Source: Phaseolus vulgaris (taxonomy: Eukaryota > Streptophyta > Magnoliopsida > Fabales > Fabaceae). Taken from it: DNA of 64,000 nucleotides. Under the pieces are notes generated by a model that was given only the letters and a program-made list of their open reading frames with translations, was not told the DNA's origin and ran no database searches. Shown here one piece after another: positions 13,101 to 22,980 of this stretch. Each line of letters starts with the position of its first letter. Position 1 is the first letter of the stretch. The stretch lies in the NCBI RefSeq assembly GCF_000499845.2, contig NC_023758.2, positions 25,269,520 to 25,333,519 on the forward strand. The letters run 5' to 3'. The translations under genes were made by a program, and so were the position numbers.

Positions 13101-16100
13101 CGGTTGGTCATGGGTTGAATCTTGAAACAACCTCCTTTGATATGCAAGAGTAAGACTGCGTACAATGACCTTACCCCTCGGTAAGCTAGTTTATTTATTT
13201 TATAGTTTATGATTGTAAAATGGTGACCTAAATATAGCAGACAGGATCATAGTCGGCTAAAGTTAAATGAGCATACTTTCATCATGCAACTATGGCTTTT
13301 AGTTTTTAATATAAAGAATAAATATATCCATCCAGACATTCATTGTGCCAACTAAAATAGCCAACAGGGGCATCCTACTACCCATCCCTGGAACAGACCT
13401 AGATTGTAGAAAAACAACTAAAAATCTACACTTCCCCCAAGAAAGTTTCTAACCACTAATAGATTCATACGTGAGTGTCTGTGCATGCCACTACGCAGAC
13501 ATTTTTAGTTTAGACAAAAAAGGGAAATCATCAGATTAAACAGACACTATGTTCTTAAATTGGAAATTTGGAATATATATATAGGAAATCCTGTAATTAA
13601 GTTAGTTTAGACTTATAGTAGTGCGTCCGTAATGTCAATATCCATGTGTTTTCACAATATATTTCCCATAGGATAGAAACTTTAAACATAAATTATTAAA
13701 AGCAAATATAAATGAAATTTTCAAAAAAAAAATACACGTTTATTTCATTTAAATAACATACCAAAAAACTAAGCAAAAACTTATATATGGACTGTTCTGA
13801 ACTTGTTTTTCAGATACATAGCCATGGATGTCCGGTGAGTGTTGATGCTGAATATGTACGATTTAGTACAGGTAGCAATATCCATTTATTAAGGGCCTTA
13901 AGTTACTGTCATTCCCTATTTTAATTTATAAAACAATTTCTCTTCATATCTTCCCGTATCATTGAGTTTGCCCCCTTTGTGATTATTAGAATAGATAAAC
14001 AGTGTCAAAACATCATCATAGAAATAAATAATTGGCTGTTGTGAAAGCCAAAGTCAGACCTTTGTCCATATTTGTCCTGATATATACATACATACATATA
14101 TATATACATACATATATATGTATATATATGTACAATTAAATTTAAAATAATACTGATTCCTTCCAAATCATGCTTAGATTGCATTTGGCCAGCTTATTTT
14201 AAACTTATAATTTACTTTAAAGTTCAAGTTAAAAATAAGAGTTTAAATAAAAAAGGCAAAAGTTGTTTCAGTTTTAAAGTTTCTTAGCTTAAAAGCCTTT
14301 TTAAATTAAAAGTTGTTTGGTCATTTTTTTAAAAGAAATTGTTTTCTTTAATAAAACTATTTTTTCTAATAAAAAAAATTGTCAAACATTTTCTAATTTT
14401 TAATAAATTGGGGGAGTTCAAATGTAAGTTAGAGTTCACATTGTATAAAAATGAATAAGTTGAGCAATGTATAACTGAGAAACAACCACAAAATTATTGC
14501 TTTTAAGGTTTTTTGTAAAGGTAGTGTCGTGTTATCTGTTGTCTTAGCTTGTGACTCATTGTTAAATATTTACATGGTGTTTCTCCCCCTTAGATTTCTC
14601 AACAAAGTTATCAGATGGTTTGTGGTGATTTACTTGGGAAACAGGTTGATTATTCGGTTGTAGGTCCATCAATTTCAAGACATAAATGTGGAGTTTGAGA
14701 ATGAAAGATCTGGATTGCTATCCTATTTTTCAGGAATATAATTTGTCTCTACTGGTGATAGAGTTTTCACACATAGAAAAAAGGTATGCAAGGAAGTGAC
14801 AAGGTAACCAATGAAACATTGTATAAAAAGATTGTTGGTTCATTGAGATTTTGGTGCAGCAGTTGACCTAATAGGTTATGGAGTGGGGCTGACTAGTAGA
14901 TTTACAGTTCATCCAAGGCTTTCTCACTTGTTTGCAGCTAAGTGGATAGTGATATATGTGCAAGCCACCTTGGAATATGGATTTTTGTTTTCAAAACACG
15001 GTAGGAATATTTCTGATGAAGTATTCGCCTACTGTGATTCAGATTGAAGTGGTGATTAAAAGTGGCAAGAAAATTATCGCAAGGTATGTGTTTAAGATGT
15101 GTGCAACACCTATTTTATGATTTAATACGAAGGAATCAGTGATAGCATTGTCTTTATGTTAGGCTAAACGCTTCAATGGGAGCTTGTCAAGCCTTTTGAC
15201 TTGAGAACCAGAAATCAAGATTAGAAGAGAAGAGCCAATGAAGATGCTAGTAGACAAGTCAGCTATAAGCTTGGCTAAACATTCTTTTTAATGTTGACAA
15301 AGATTTCACTTCCTAAGGGATCAAGTCAATAAATGGAAGTTGGAGTTGACAAAGCCTCTTAAGGTTGACATATTCAAGCTTATTAGAGAGAGATAATAAA
15401 AGTGAAGTTTATTGCTAATTTGAATTAAGGGAGAGTGTTGTAGTAGATAATTCCATTAGTGTTGTATGTTAGTTAGGTAGTTAATGGGTTGTCCACTAAT
15501 TTTTTATAATAGTACTATAAATGGTAATGATGTATTGTGATACATATATGTTTGTGATATATAAATTTCAGATTCAATACCCATATCTCTTGCTCTCTTC
15601 CCATTTTTCTTTTCTTTTTGTTGTGAGTGTGGTTAGTGTGTGTTCTAGCAAGTTTATCACAGTCGATAGTTCGTAGTGATCGACTTAAACAAATATGATG
15701 GTGTCAATGGTGGATCCTAGTGTGCAAATAATCCCTTATATCTTGGCAATGAATCCAAGTGGTGAGTTGTTGAGGTGGACAACTATGCAAGTAAGACTCA
15801 CCATTGAATACTCATGGACAACCAAGAAAAAGGGAGTGGATAGAGTTCATGTGTGAGTTGAAGTCTCACTTTGTATAGAAATTGGCAAGTTGGGCTACAT
15901 ATAAATGAGAAACACCCACAAACTTATTGTCTTGAGGTTTTGGATTGGATGTGATATCATGTTCTCCTATTTAGTGGGCTCGTGACCCACTAGTAAATAT
16001 CTCCTTGGTTTTCCCCCCTTCGTATTTTCAAACATAGCTGCAAAAATATAATTTTATTGTTGGACTAATTTTATTTTAAAAGATTTCATAAAAAAGATTT

Positions 16101-17222
16101 GTTACATAATAAATTGTTTCTAATATATATTTGTGTGCACATATCTGTAATTGTTTGTAAAGGTAACAAATAAAAATAATGCGTTATGCAACCAAATAAA
16201 GCTGTGACTGATATTCTATTTTTAATTGTATCATCATTATTATATGTTTTCAAATTAAAAACTCACTCTTTTTCTTTTAATGGAAGATTCTAAACTCAAT
16301 AAATCATAATATTAGTGTCTAATTTGAATTGTAAAGGTGTTCCTCTACTAGTATTCTTGTACTACATTCAATAGGCAATCAAAAAAATTGTAAAAACAAA
16401 CTCAACTTATGGAGTGAAGGAAACACATGCACAAGACTATGGTACAAAACAGGACAGAAAATTAAGGTGTCAAATTTGATTGGTGTTTACTAAAAGATAG
16501 AAATATAGAATGTCATGTACTTGGATTTAGAGAGATAGTTCAGAGTAACAAGTTTTGCTTAAGCTATAACTAAACTTCTCAACTCATAAGTTTATTAAAA
16601 GCTCCGTAGCTTTTAGCTTTGTTCTTGTTAAATAAACTACTTATATTTTTAAGAACTTATATCAAAAACTGTTTGACCCACATTGAAGGAGAAAAAAGTA
16701 AAAAAAAAATAGATTGGGCAAAACATATCCTTAGTATCGAAGCAAGTGAGCAACCAATACAATTACACAAATCCATCACAAACATATATCTGCTAGAGCA
16801 TAAATAAAAACAAGTACAGATAGAATAAAAGGATTTAGGCAAGAAAAAAATAGAGCATCATACCTTCTCATATTTACATAGGTAATTCAAAAACTTTCCC
16901 CACTCAGACTTCTCGTGTAAATTATATGGATCCGGAATTAGTGAAAATTGGGGAAATTTAGAAAGACTATATGTCTTGTTTTTTGAAATTTCACATGTTA
17001 AGCTCAATTCCTGTGGCCTGCAAATATTTTCAGGTCAAACCATAAACTTCATTTACCTTATCAAAATAACAGCTAACAAAAAAACTTCAAAAGTATTTTT
17101 AAAATTAATAAACAGAATACAACTTAATAAGCATAAAATCCATACAATTCAATCGGCGGGTCTAGGCACCTCGTGGTGCATATCACTTTTTTATCTTTCT
17201 TCAGAACAAGGGACATGACCAT
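7108..17222 (-). CDS. MORC-family GHKL ATPase with C-terminal CW zinc finger
   Basis: Thirteen coding exons, all with GT-AG borders and compatible phases, join to 649 codons including the stop: 17222-17146, 17017-16864, 12599-12461, 12128-11909, 11045-10862, 10486-10385, 10235-9909, 9833-9750, 9651-9493, 8920-8837, 8018-7881, 7535-7423, 7273-7108. The donor of exon 3 is the least certain; GT sites further on also fit. Residues ~1-123 match no MORC domain and loosely recall SPOC-like folds. The GHKL ATPase follows: N-box [13 protein letters not shown] (~183-195), DDGQGM (221-226), GKFGVGFK (251-258). An S5-like region runs to ~556 ([19 protein letters not shown]). The CW finger has W569, C572, C575, W578, C596 and C605. 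MORC proteins act in nuclear chromatin compaction and transposon silencing. The protein stops soon after CW, with no long coiled coil. The start is the first in-frame ATG, at the exon border; a second lies at 17216. Confidence 0.9.
13069..13190 (+). mobile_element. Au-type tRNA-derived SINE remnant
   Basis: The sequence runs CTGGCACAACAATAAAGTTG, then a B-box-like GGTCATGGGTTGAATC, then AAACAACCTCC and AGACTGCGTACAATGACC. This order matches the plant Au SINE family (tRNA-related head with pol III A and B boxes, then the conserved GCTGCGTACAAT body). It is diverged and ends near CCCTCGGTAAGC. It lies antisense in the MORC intron. Confidence 0.75.
14078..14132. repeat. TA/CATA microsatellite
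   Basis: Imperfect run of TATATA and CATACATA steps within the MORC intron. Confidence 0.85.
14405..14595 (+). repeat. direct repeat A of a flanking pair
   Basis: This block (GAGTTCAAATGTAAGTTAGA ... AAACAACCACAAAATTATTG ... GACTCATTGTTAAATATTTAC) is a diverged copy of the one at 15,845-16,022. The pair flanks the copia fragment. They may be old terminal repeats or two insertions of one dispersed family. The copy here has decayed more. Confidence 0.55.
14860..15395 (+). pseudogene. Ty1-copia RT / RNase H fragment, decayed
   Basis: Translation in shifting plus-strand frames gives [24 protein letters not shown] and AYCDSD, then [26 protein letters not shown] and [16 protein letters not shown]. 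These correspond in order to the end of copia reverse transcriptase and to RNase H. Many stops interrupt it. It is followed immediately by a purine tract and an LTR start, so it is the 3' end of an old copia element inside the MORC intron. Confidence 0.75.
15425..15661 (+). mobile_element. polypurine tract and short copia 3' LTR
   Basis: TTAAGGGAGAG (15,425-15,435) is followed by TGTTGTAGTAGATAATTCC, the likely LTR start, with a TATA-like TATAATAGTACTATAAATGG inside. I place the end at ATCACA (15,661), giving a TG...CA LTR of about 226 bp. The right border is tentative. Confidence 0.55.
15845..16022 (+). repeat. direct repeat B of a flanking pair
   Basis: Better-preserved partner of the 14,405 block: GAGTTCATGTGTGAGTTGAA ... 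AAACACCCACAAACTTATTG ... GGGCTCGTGACCCACTAG ... ATATCTCCTTGG. The wording is familiar from dispersed repeats of legume genomes; the family is not assigned. Confidence 0.55.
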
Positions 17223-17559
17223 CTGCATAAATGTCAATAAAATTAAAAAGAATTAACAATAGTTACAATAAATAAGCCATACTGCACGATATGCTTTTAG
17301 AAAACCAAAATCAAAAGCTAGTACTTTTCTCCATCCAAAAATACTATTAAACAAATGCACCTCTTTCTACAAGACAATCACACAGTGGAGACAACCACTG
17401 CACTCTTAGGTCAAGAAACCACTGCACCATTTACTCACATGCAAACCTCCGTTCAACTTCCAAAATACAAAATACACACACAAACGCGGTGAACTCAAAC
17501 CAAAATACGCATCACGCAATACGAGCTATAAAATACTGAAATCGGGGCGAAAAGTGAAA

Positions 17560-17710
17560 CAACTTACACATGTAGCGACTGCAAGATCAAAGGCAAAAGC
17601 AACGTACTCGCGAGTTAGAGAAAAAGTAGAATAAGAAAATACCAAAGAGAGTAGCGGTTACTTGTGAGTGGGCGAATGAAGCGGCACTGAGTTAAATTAT
17701 AAAAACTGCA
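17560..17710 (-). promoter_or_regulatory. MORC core promoter and 5' UTR exon
   Basis: On the minus strand a TATA-like TTTTTATAATTTAAC (about 17,690-17,704) is followed by CT-rich sequence with CTCTCTTTGG and TTTTTCTCTAACTC, typical of a plant 5' UTR. It ends in TCGCTACATGT|GTAAGT, a consensus donor at about 17,567. The only ATG in this exon overlaps the donor and is not in frame with the protein, so translation probably begins in the next exon. Confidence 0.6.
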
Positions 17711-17859
17711 TTTATTCGAATCCTTGTGCAACAAGTGTTTCTATCTAAGTCAATATAATAAAAAAAATAATGATTGGTTTTTTAGTTAAAATAGAAACAA
17801 AATAAAAATACATAAAAAAACGTGTACATCTCACACCTTTTTTAATTTTTAATCAAATT

Positions 17860-18055
17860 ATGCAAATAAATAGCAAAAGCTTTTAAAAAAACATAACGTA
17901 TATATTTTAACATTTAACCATTCATGCAAATAAATAGCAAAAGCTTTTAAAAAACATAACGTATATATTTTAACATTTAAGCATTCATGCAAATAAATAG
18001 CAAAAGCTTTTAAAAAAACACAACGTATATTTTAACATTTTAGCATTTATTTTGT
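17860..18055. repeat. three tandem copies of a ~63-bp unit
   Basis: Units start at ATGCAAATAAATAGC at 17,860, 17,924 and 17,987. Each continues with AAAAGCTTTTAAAAAAACAT and AACGTATATATTTTAACATT. The copies differ at only a few bases. The array begins about 150 bp upstream of the MORC TATA box. Confidence 0.9.
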
Positions 18056-18307
18056 TTGAATTATTTCGGTGGGCTTTTCAGTCCGGGCAAACTTGTATTG
18101 GCTAACCATTAATTATAAGGCTTTTACTTAATGCACCCCATTTTTTAACCTGCACTACCATATTTTTCAATTACTATTTTAACCTTTTTAAAGTTATTTC
18201 TGGATTATTTATTTCAGAAATAACACATCAAATACATCGTGGAACAGGATTTCCAAAACAAAAATTTCATGATGTATATAATATCTTTTGGGTGTTTTTC
18301 AAAATGA

Positions 18308-18385
18308 GAAGTGAACAGACAATTTGATCATTTTACCTAATTGTGGAGAAGTGAACAGACAATTTGATCATTTTACCCAATTGTG
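18308..18385. repeat. tandem duplication of ~39 bp
   Basis: GAGAAGTGAACAGACAATTT followed by GATCATTTTACCTAATTGTG occurs twice back to back with one or two changes. Confidence 0.9.
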
Positions 18386-19077
18386 GGAAAATGGGAGGAG
18401 TAGAAAGTAAAAGTTTCATTGTATTCTTTTAATTAACTTTTAACTTCCTACATATTTTGAGTTTTCGTTAAGGCAAATTCTCCTCCACATGTACATTCGC
18501 CTTACACTTTCCCTTACACCTTCATATTAATTGTGAAAAAATAGTTTTAACATTTTTAAAAAAATTAAATAACCCTAAATGAAACATAACATCATTTTTC
18601 TAAATTACCCTAAATGAAACATAACATCACTTTTTTAAATAACTTCAATTACACCCGAGCACCTACATACCTCCCTTTCAGCCGCATACTTCCCTTCCAG
18701 TTTCAACATTTTCATTCTTCTTTAACTACAACGTTTGATAGAGCAATTTCATCAGTTTACATGTTTTAACCTACTCCATAAGATAAATTCACACTTATTT
18801 GAGGATTTGGGTTCCTTGTAGCTAGAAGTTTTTCCTTAAGAAACATCGCATAAATTCTATCAAAAAAATAATATAATTATTGTTGCACTTGCAATGGTTT
18901 CATGAAGTGGATTGCTATTACAACCTGAAGTAAATTCTGAACCCTCAAAATCAAAAGTTTATTATACAGTGCAAAGATAAAAAAAAATAGTTTTGTACTT
19001 CTTTTTTACACCTCAATGATTTTTTTCCTATATTTTATGACTTTCGGATTGTACAATCTTGTATAAAAAAAATAAGA
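18386..19077. other. spacer with a short duplication
   Basis: No gene is supported. AATTACCCTAAATGAAACAT with AACATCA repeats at about 18,567 and 18,603. The segment CTCCACATGTACATTCGCCT looks like part of a dispersed legume repeat, not identified. Confidence 0.4.
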
Positions 19078-19388
19078 AAGCCTTATAAATAGAGGATCAA
19101 CCCAAGAGGTGAGTAAGAGTGAATTTTATCTGATGAATACATAAATTATTTCTAACTTTGGCATCGAAGCGTCTTGCAGGTACACACACCAACCGTGAAA
19201 GGAGAAGCTGAAAGCCCAACTTGGAGAGACTAACCGTGAGAGGAGAAGGTGAAAGCCTAACCTGGAGAGCCCAACCTGTAGCACCCAATGGTGAGAGGAG
19301 AAGCCAAAAGCCTATTCTGAGAGATCAACTTGTGAAGATTGCGTCATCAACTTGAACAAAGAGTCCTCGATCCCTTTTTGCAAGAACA
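19078..19388 (+). mobile_element. Tat-type LTR 3' half (R-U5), solo or truncated
   Basis: From CTTATAAATAGAGG (TATA) through TTTGGCATCGAAGCGTCTTG and CAGGTACACAC to GCAAGAACA it parallels the R-U5 part of the LTRs at 44,315 and 54,359, which read TTTGGCATCGGAGCGCCTTG and end AGAACA. It also has the internal GAGAAGC-GAAAGC subrepeats (at least four). No primer-binding site or coding region follows, and the U3 half is not recognised. Confidence 0.7.
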
Positions 19389-20149
19389 CTAACATATAAT
19401 TATTCATGTCGAAATTCATTCCATGTACAATAAAAAAATGTATAGGTATTAAAACATTATATCAACCTTTATCAATCAATGTTTTCTATTGCAACATTGT
19501 CTAGTTTAATTAAAAATAAATGAGTTATACTAGTTCTTTTATCTTCACCCATAACGACATAAAATAGTTTAATTACATTAAAATTATGTTTTAGCAAGTC
19601 AACCTTTATGTTGTGTTTGGATTGAGATAGGAATTTGTAGGTAGAAAAGGAAGTGGATTAGAGAAGATATGTGAATTTGGATTGAGGGTTCATAAAGTGA
19701 ATTTGTAAAGATGATTTGTTGAAATTTGTGAGTGATATGATAATTAGGAGACAATTTAGAAATTATTTTAAATGTATAAAATGTCAATTTACAAATTTAC
19801 CTTTATTATTAAAAAATATTTTAATAATGGATCAACTTATCAATATCATTTAAATTTTATTTTATATTTATCTTAATATAATTATATTAAGTTAATTAAT
19901 TTTTACAAATATAGTAGTAAATTTAGCTTTGTTTTCTTTATCTTCTATTCATATAACTTGAAAATAAAATTAGTCTGACAACTTAAATATTTATCTAATA
20001 TTCATCACAAATGAAAACTTGTTCAAAAATTAACATATTAAATATATATAATTTTTTATTTTCTAAGTATTCATAATAATTATAAAAAGTGATTTTTTAT
20101 TTTAAGTTATTGCTTGAAAAAAAAAACTCTACATACAATATCCCATGCA
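19389..20149. other. AT-rich spacer
   Basis: Very AT-rich, no coding frame with a domain. The segment TGTTGTGTTTGGATTGAGAT resembles ends of small dispersed elements but I cannot define borders. Confidence 0.4.
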
Positions 20150-21046
20150 ACATATTCCTGCCGGTTGACTCGTCTCGTCGATTGACTCGCCTCGCCGGTT
20201 GCCTCTAACGACAGTCTTCGACCCTTCTATCTCCACCCGAGATTTGTACTTCGTTGATCAAAGAATCTCTCACCTGAAAAGACAAATGGGTGCCTTGACG
20301 ATCGTTTTCACTTCGACGCTCAAGTGAGTATCAGGGCAAAGAAACACCAAATGTATAAAGTAGTTTCAGTTTCAGAAAACGTGTACCTTGCTAGGGTTCT
20401 TGGCACCCTTTATATAGGTTGAAACTAGGGTTTAGCTTTGTGTTGTTACCCTTCTATAGGGTTCCTTGGGGAACGTCCTTGCGCCGCTACTTACATAATC
20501 TTAGCATATCTGGCACATAGAACTTCCCTTAACTGGAGTGCAACAAATAACAGAGTGGCCGCCTGGGTACCAACTTTTGCACCTAATCTCTGGCGCCATT
20601 TGTTTCTATGGGTGCCCTAAGTATTCACGTGCCATGCATGCAACTTCCCTTGGAAACCCTAACCCTAATGGTTCTTAGCGCCTCCAAGGATTATTCTCAC
20701 GTGTCGCGCCTGTATGCTATACACACCACGTGCATGGACCTCTCGTGACTTAGGCCTCCCTCATATCTGATGTTTTAACTGATAACTTAGCATAATACTA
20801 GGGTCCACTTTTCGTGGCCCATGATAACGTTCAGACCGTCGATGTCCGATCTCTCCCTCTGTTTGGCGAGGTCTGATGTCGATCTCCAACGTCGGGGTCT
20901 ATGGTACCGATGTCCGAAGACTGACTATTCCTCTGATAGGTGCGTCTGGGGCCCACCTTACGTGACCCCCTTCCACTATCAGGCACCGGTGTGCGATGTC
21001 TGAGGTTAGTCACTGGGGTCAATGACCGAGGACTGATCGGGACACA
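20150..21046 (-). mobile_element. 3' LTR of GC-rich Tat-type element (copy 1)
   Basis: On the minus strand a G-rich polypurine tract (CTGGGGGGCT, about 21,047-21,056) is followed by TGTGTCCCGATCAGTCC, the LTR start at 21,046. A TATA box CCTATATAAAGGG lies on the minus strand near 20,410. The LTR runs left to about 20,150, where GC-rich sequence stops abruptly. The first ~220 bp are repeated at 22,757-22,975. No convincing target duplication was found. Confidence 0.65.
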
Positions 21047-21512
21047 AGCCCCCCAGTCTCGAGCTGTAACTTGTTTCAGCGAAGAGACTAAGTGGTTGCG
21101 CTGGGCGACCTTCGTGGCACTGGGTAACGGGACGTGAACAGTACACCGAAGTGACATCTCACCATACTTTTTAACTCAGCGTACACGTGGCAAGATCAAC
21201 GGTTGGGACTTGTTGGCGCTTGAACTTCTTCGTGCACTGTTCAAACCTTTAAACCCTTACGCTCTCTTCACTGTTTCATTACTTTCACTTACGCGGACCT
21301 TCTCTTAAGAATTTATCCGAAACGTTCTCTCTTCTTCCTTTCGAAACTTCAAACCTTCAAACCTCAACTCATTCAAAAGTATGATTTTTACTCACCGATT
21401 GTTCTTGCCTATGATTCTGCTGCTCATAACATGCTATAACTGCCTGGGACGGTTTATGTTTTCTGCACTTTAGGTTTTATGCACATTCATTTCCCCTATT
21501 TTGCGCTTCGCG

Positions 21513-21520
21513 ACTATATT
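21513..21520 (+). promoter_or_regulatory. TATA-like box of antisense gene, copy 1
   Basis: CTATATTT lies about 93 bases before the ATG at 21,606, on the strand opposite to the retrotransposon. The spacing is close to that in copy 3 (about 95-105 bases). It is weaker than the TATAAATAG boxes of copies 2 and 3. Confidence 0.4.
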
Positions 21521-21605
21521 TTTCTAGGTTTTCTAGGTCGCGTCTTCGTCTTCTTCTGAACCCTTGTTTTCTTCCTTTCTCTTTTCTCTTTAAGCTTTCC
21601 ACGAG

Positions 21606-22660
21606 ATGGCCAGAACGAAAACGAAACCAAACCCTCCTCCCCCCATTAACTACAAAGCCCTTTACCACTGGGCCCTTGAAGCCCTTCTGGCTGAGACTTC
21701 TCAGTTGAACTCCCATGAGGACATAGATAAGTACAAACAAAGCGAATCTCAGGACAAATTTCATGTCTTCGGGAAGGAGCTTGACACGTACCTGAAGGTC
21801 CTTCCTTGCAAGAGGGGAGTCCTTGTATGTGCGGATGATCGGGTGGACCCTATCGAGCCCTTCTTCTTCATGTACACCACAGTTTTTAAGCGGCTCAAAC
21901 TCCGCCTTCCTTTCATGGGGCTTGAGCACGCCCTACTCACCGAGGTCAACGTGGCCCCGACCCAACTGCATCCCAACAGTTGGCCATTTGTGCGAACCTT
22001 CGCCATCCTCTGCAATTACCTGGGCCATCCTCCCTCAGTAGATGTCTTCCTCTACTTCTTCGAGGCCAAGAACCTAGGGAAGAAACTATGGCTAAGCTTC
22101 AACGGGCTGGCGGGGAGGCCCCTCTTGACCCTTTTCCAGTAGTCCTACAAGGGTTTCAAGAAGAAGTTCTTGAAGTTTTGTTGTAGCATCCATGACCCCA
22201 CCCTCCTGGATGGTTTCCCCCTTTATTGGGTGGAGAAGCATGGGTTAAAGAAGCCAAGGAGTCTGGAGGACTTAACCCCGCCAGATCGCGAAATGTGCCA
22301 ACTGCTCTTAGGCTTGGGGGTGGTGTTTGACACCGCCAAGTTGATTAAGCTTGAGTTCGCTGCCAAAGCTCTCAAGAGCTATATTGGTACTGTTTTTATT
22401 TCTGCTTTATTGCTTATACCTTTGCTTGCTTTATTGTTGTTAACTGCATGTCTTGACCCTTTACTTGTTGCTTTTGTGCAGACATGGCCATCGACGAAGA
22501 CAAGAAAAAGAAACTGCCCGAGTTACTCGCCAAGCGGAGGGTCAGTGCTGCTGGCGAGGGAACTTCAAATGCACCTCCCCCTACCACTTCTGCCCCCGAT
22601 TCAACTGAACCAGCCCCATCAACAAACGAAAGGGGGTGGTAGTGGAGACTGGCTGCGAGG
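21606..22660 (+). pseudogene. antisense extra gene of Tat element, copy 1 (transposase_28-like)
   Basis: Exon 1 runs from ATG 21,606 to 22,386; a GT-AG intron follows (22,387-22,481, phase 1, YIG|GTACTG donor, TTTTGTGCAG acceptor); exon 2 starts at 22,482. The protein begins MARTKTKPNPPPP and contains FFFMYTTVFKRLKLRLPF and the core PTQLHPNSWPFVRTF, then FPLYWVEKHG and RSLEDLTPPDREMCQLL. I recognise the family as the plant 'putative gypsy-type transposon' (transposase_28-like) proteins; their biochemical role is unknown to me. It is broken by an in-frame TAG at 22,140 and a frameshift near 22,630, and then runs into the LTR fragment. It is antisense to its element, just inside the 3' LTR. Confidence 0.75.
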
Positions 22661-22756
22661 ACGAGGAGACCGGATCCGACCTTGTCTTCAAAAGGCACAT
22701 GCCGGATGATGTCGCGGCACCCTCGCATTCTGCGTCTGGTGGTGCCACTCCCACCT

Positions 22757-22975
22757 TCAGACCGCCGATGTCCGATCTTTCCCTCTGTTTGGCGAGGTCT
22801 GATGTCGATCTCCAACGTCGGGGTCTATGGTATCGATGTCCGAAGACTGACTATTCCTCTGATAGGTGCATCTGAGGCCCACCTTACATGACCCCCCATT
22901 TCCACTATCAAGCACCGATGTGCGATGTTTGAGGTCAGTCACTGGGATCGATGACCTATAACTGATTGAGACACA
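22757..22975 (-). mobile_element. 5' LTR fragment of Tat-type copy 1
   Basis: This ~220-bp block repeats the start of the LTR at 20,828-21,046 in the same orientation, with scattered changes such as CG to CA or TG. The antisense gene joins it directly. Thus gag, pol and most of the 5' LTR are missing, leaving a 2.8-kb deletion derivative. Confidence 0.75.
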
Positions 22976-22980
22976 ACATT

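Larger units (their letters stand above)
12600..16863 (-). other. 4.3-kb MORC intron filled with mobile-element debris
   Basis: This intron lies between coding exons 2 and 3 and is several times longer than the others. It holds an Au-type SINE, a TA-rich microsatellite, a decayed copia fragment with its LTR, and a pair of ~175-bp direct repeats. Most debris is on the plus strand, antisense to the gene. The flanking splice sites are good (AAG|GTATGA donor, TTTTGCAG|G acceptor), so the intron probably still splices. Confidence 0.8.

Noticed and set aside
13083..13125. tRNA gene
   Set aside because: A and B box-like sequences are present but no cloverleaf; the following GACTGCGTACAATGACC body marks a SINE.
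20140..20160. target duplication for Tat copy 1
   Set aside because: No 5-bp match between the left flank near 20,150 and the right flank after 22,975 could be defended.
21477..21929. 150-codon minus-strand frame
   Set aside because: Shadow of the GC-rich antisense-gene copy 1 on the plus strand, which has recognisable motifs and an intron.
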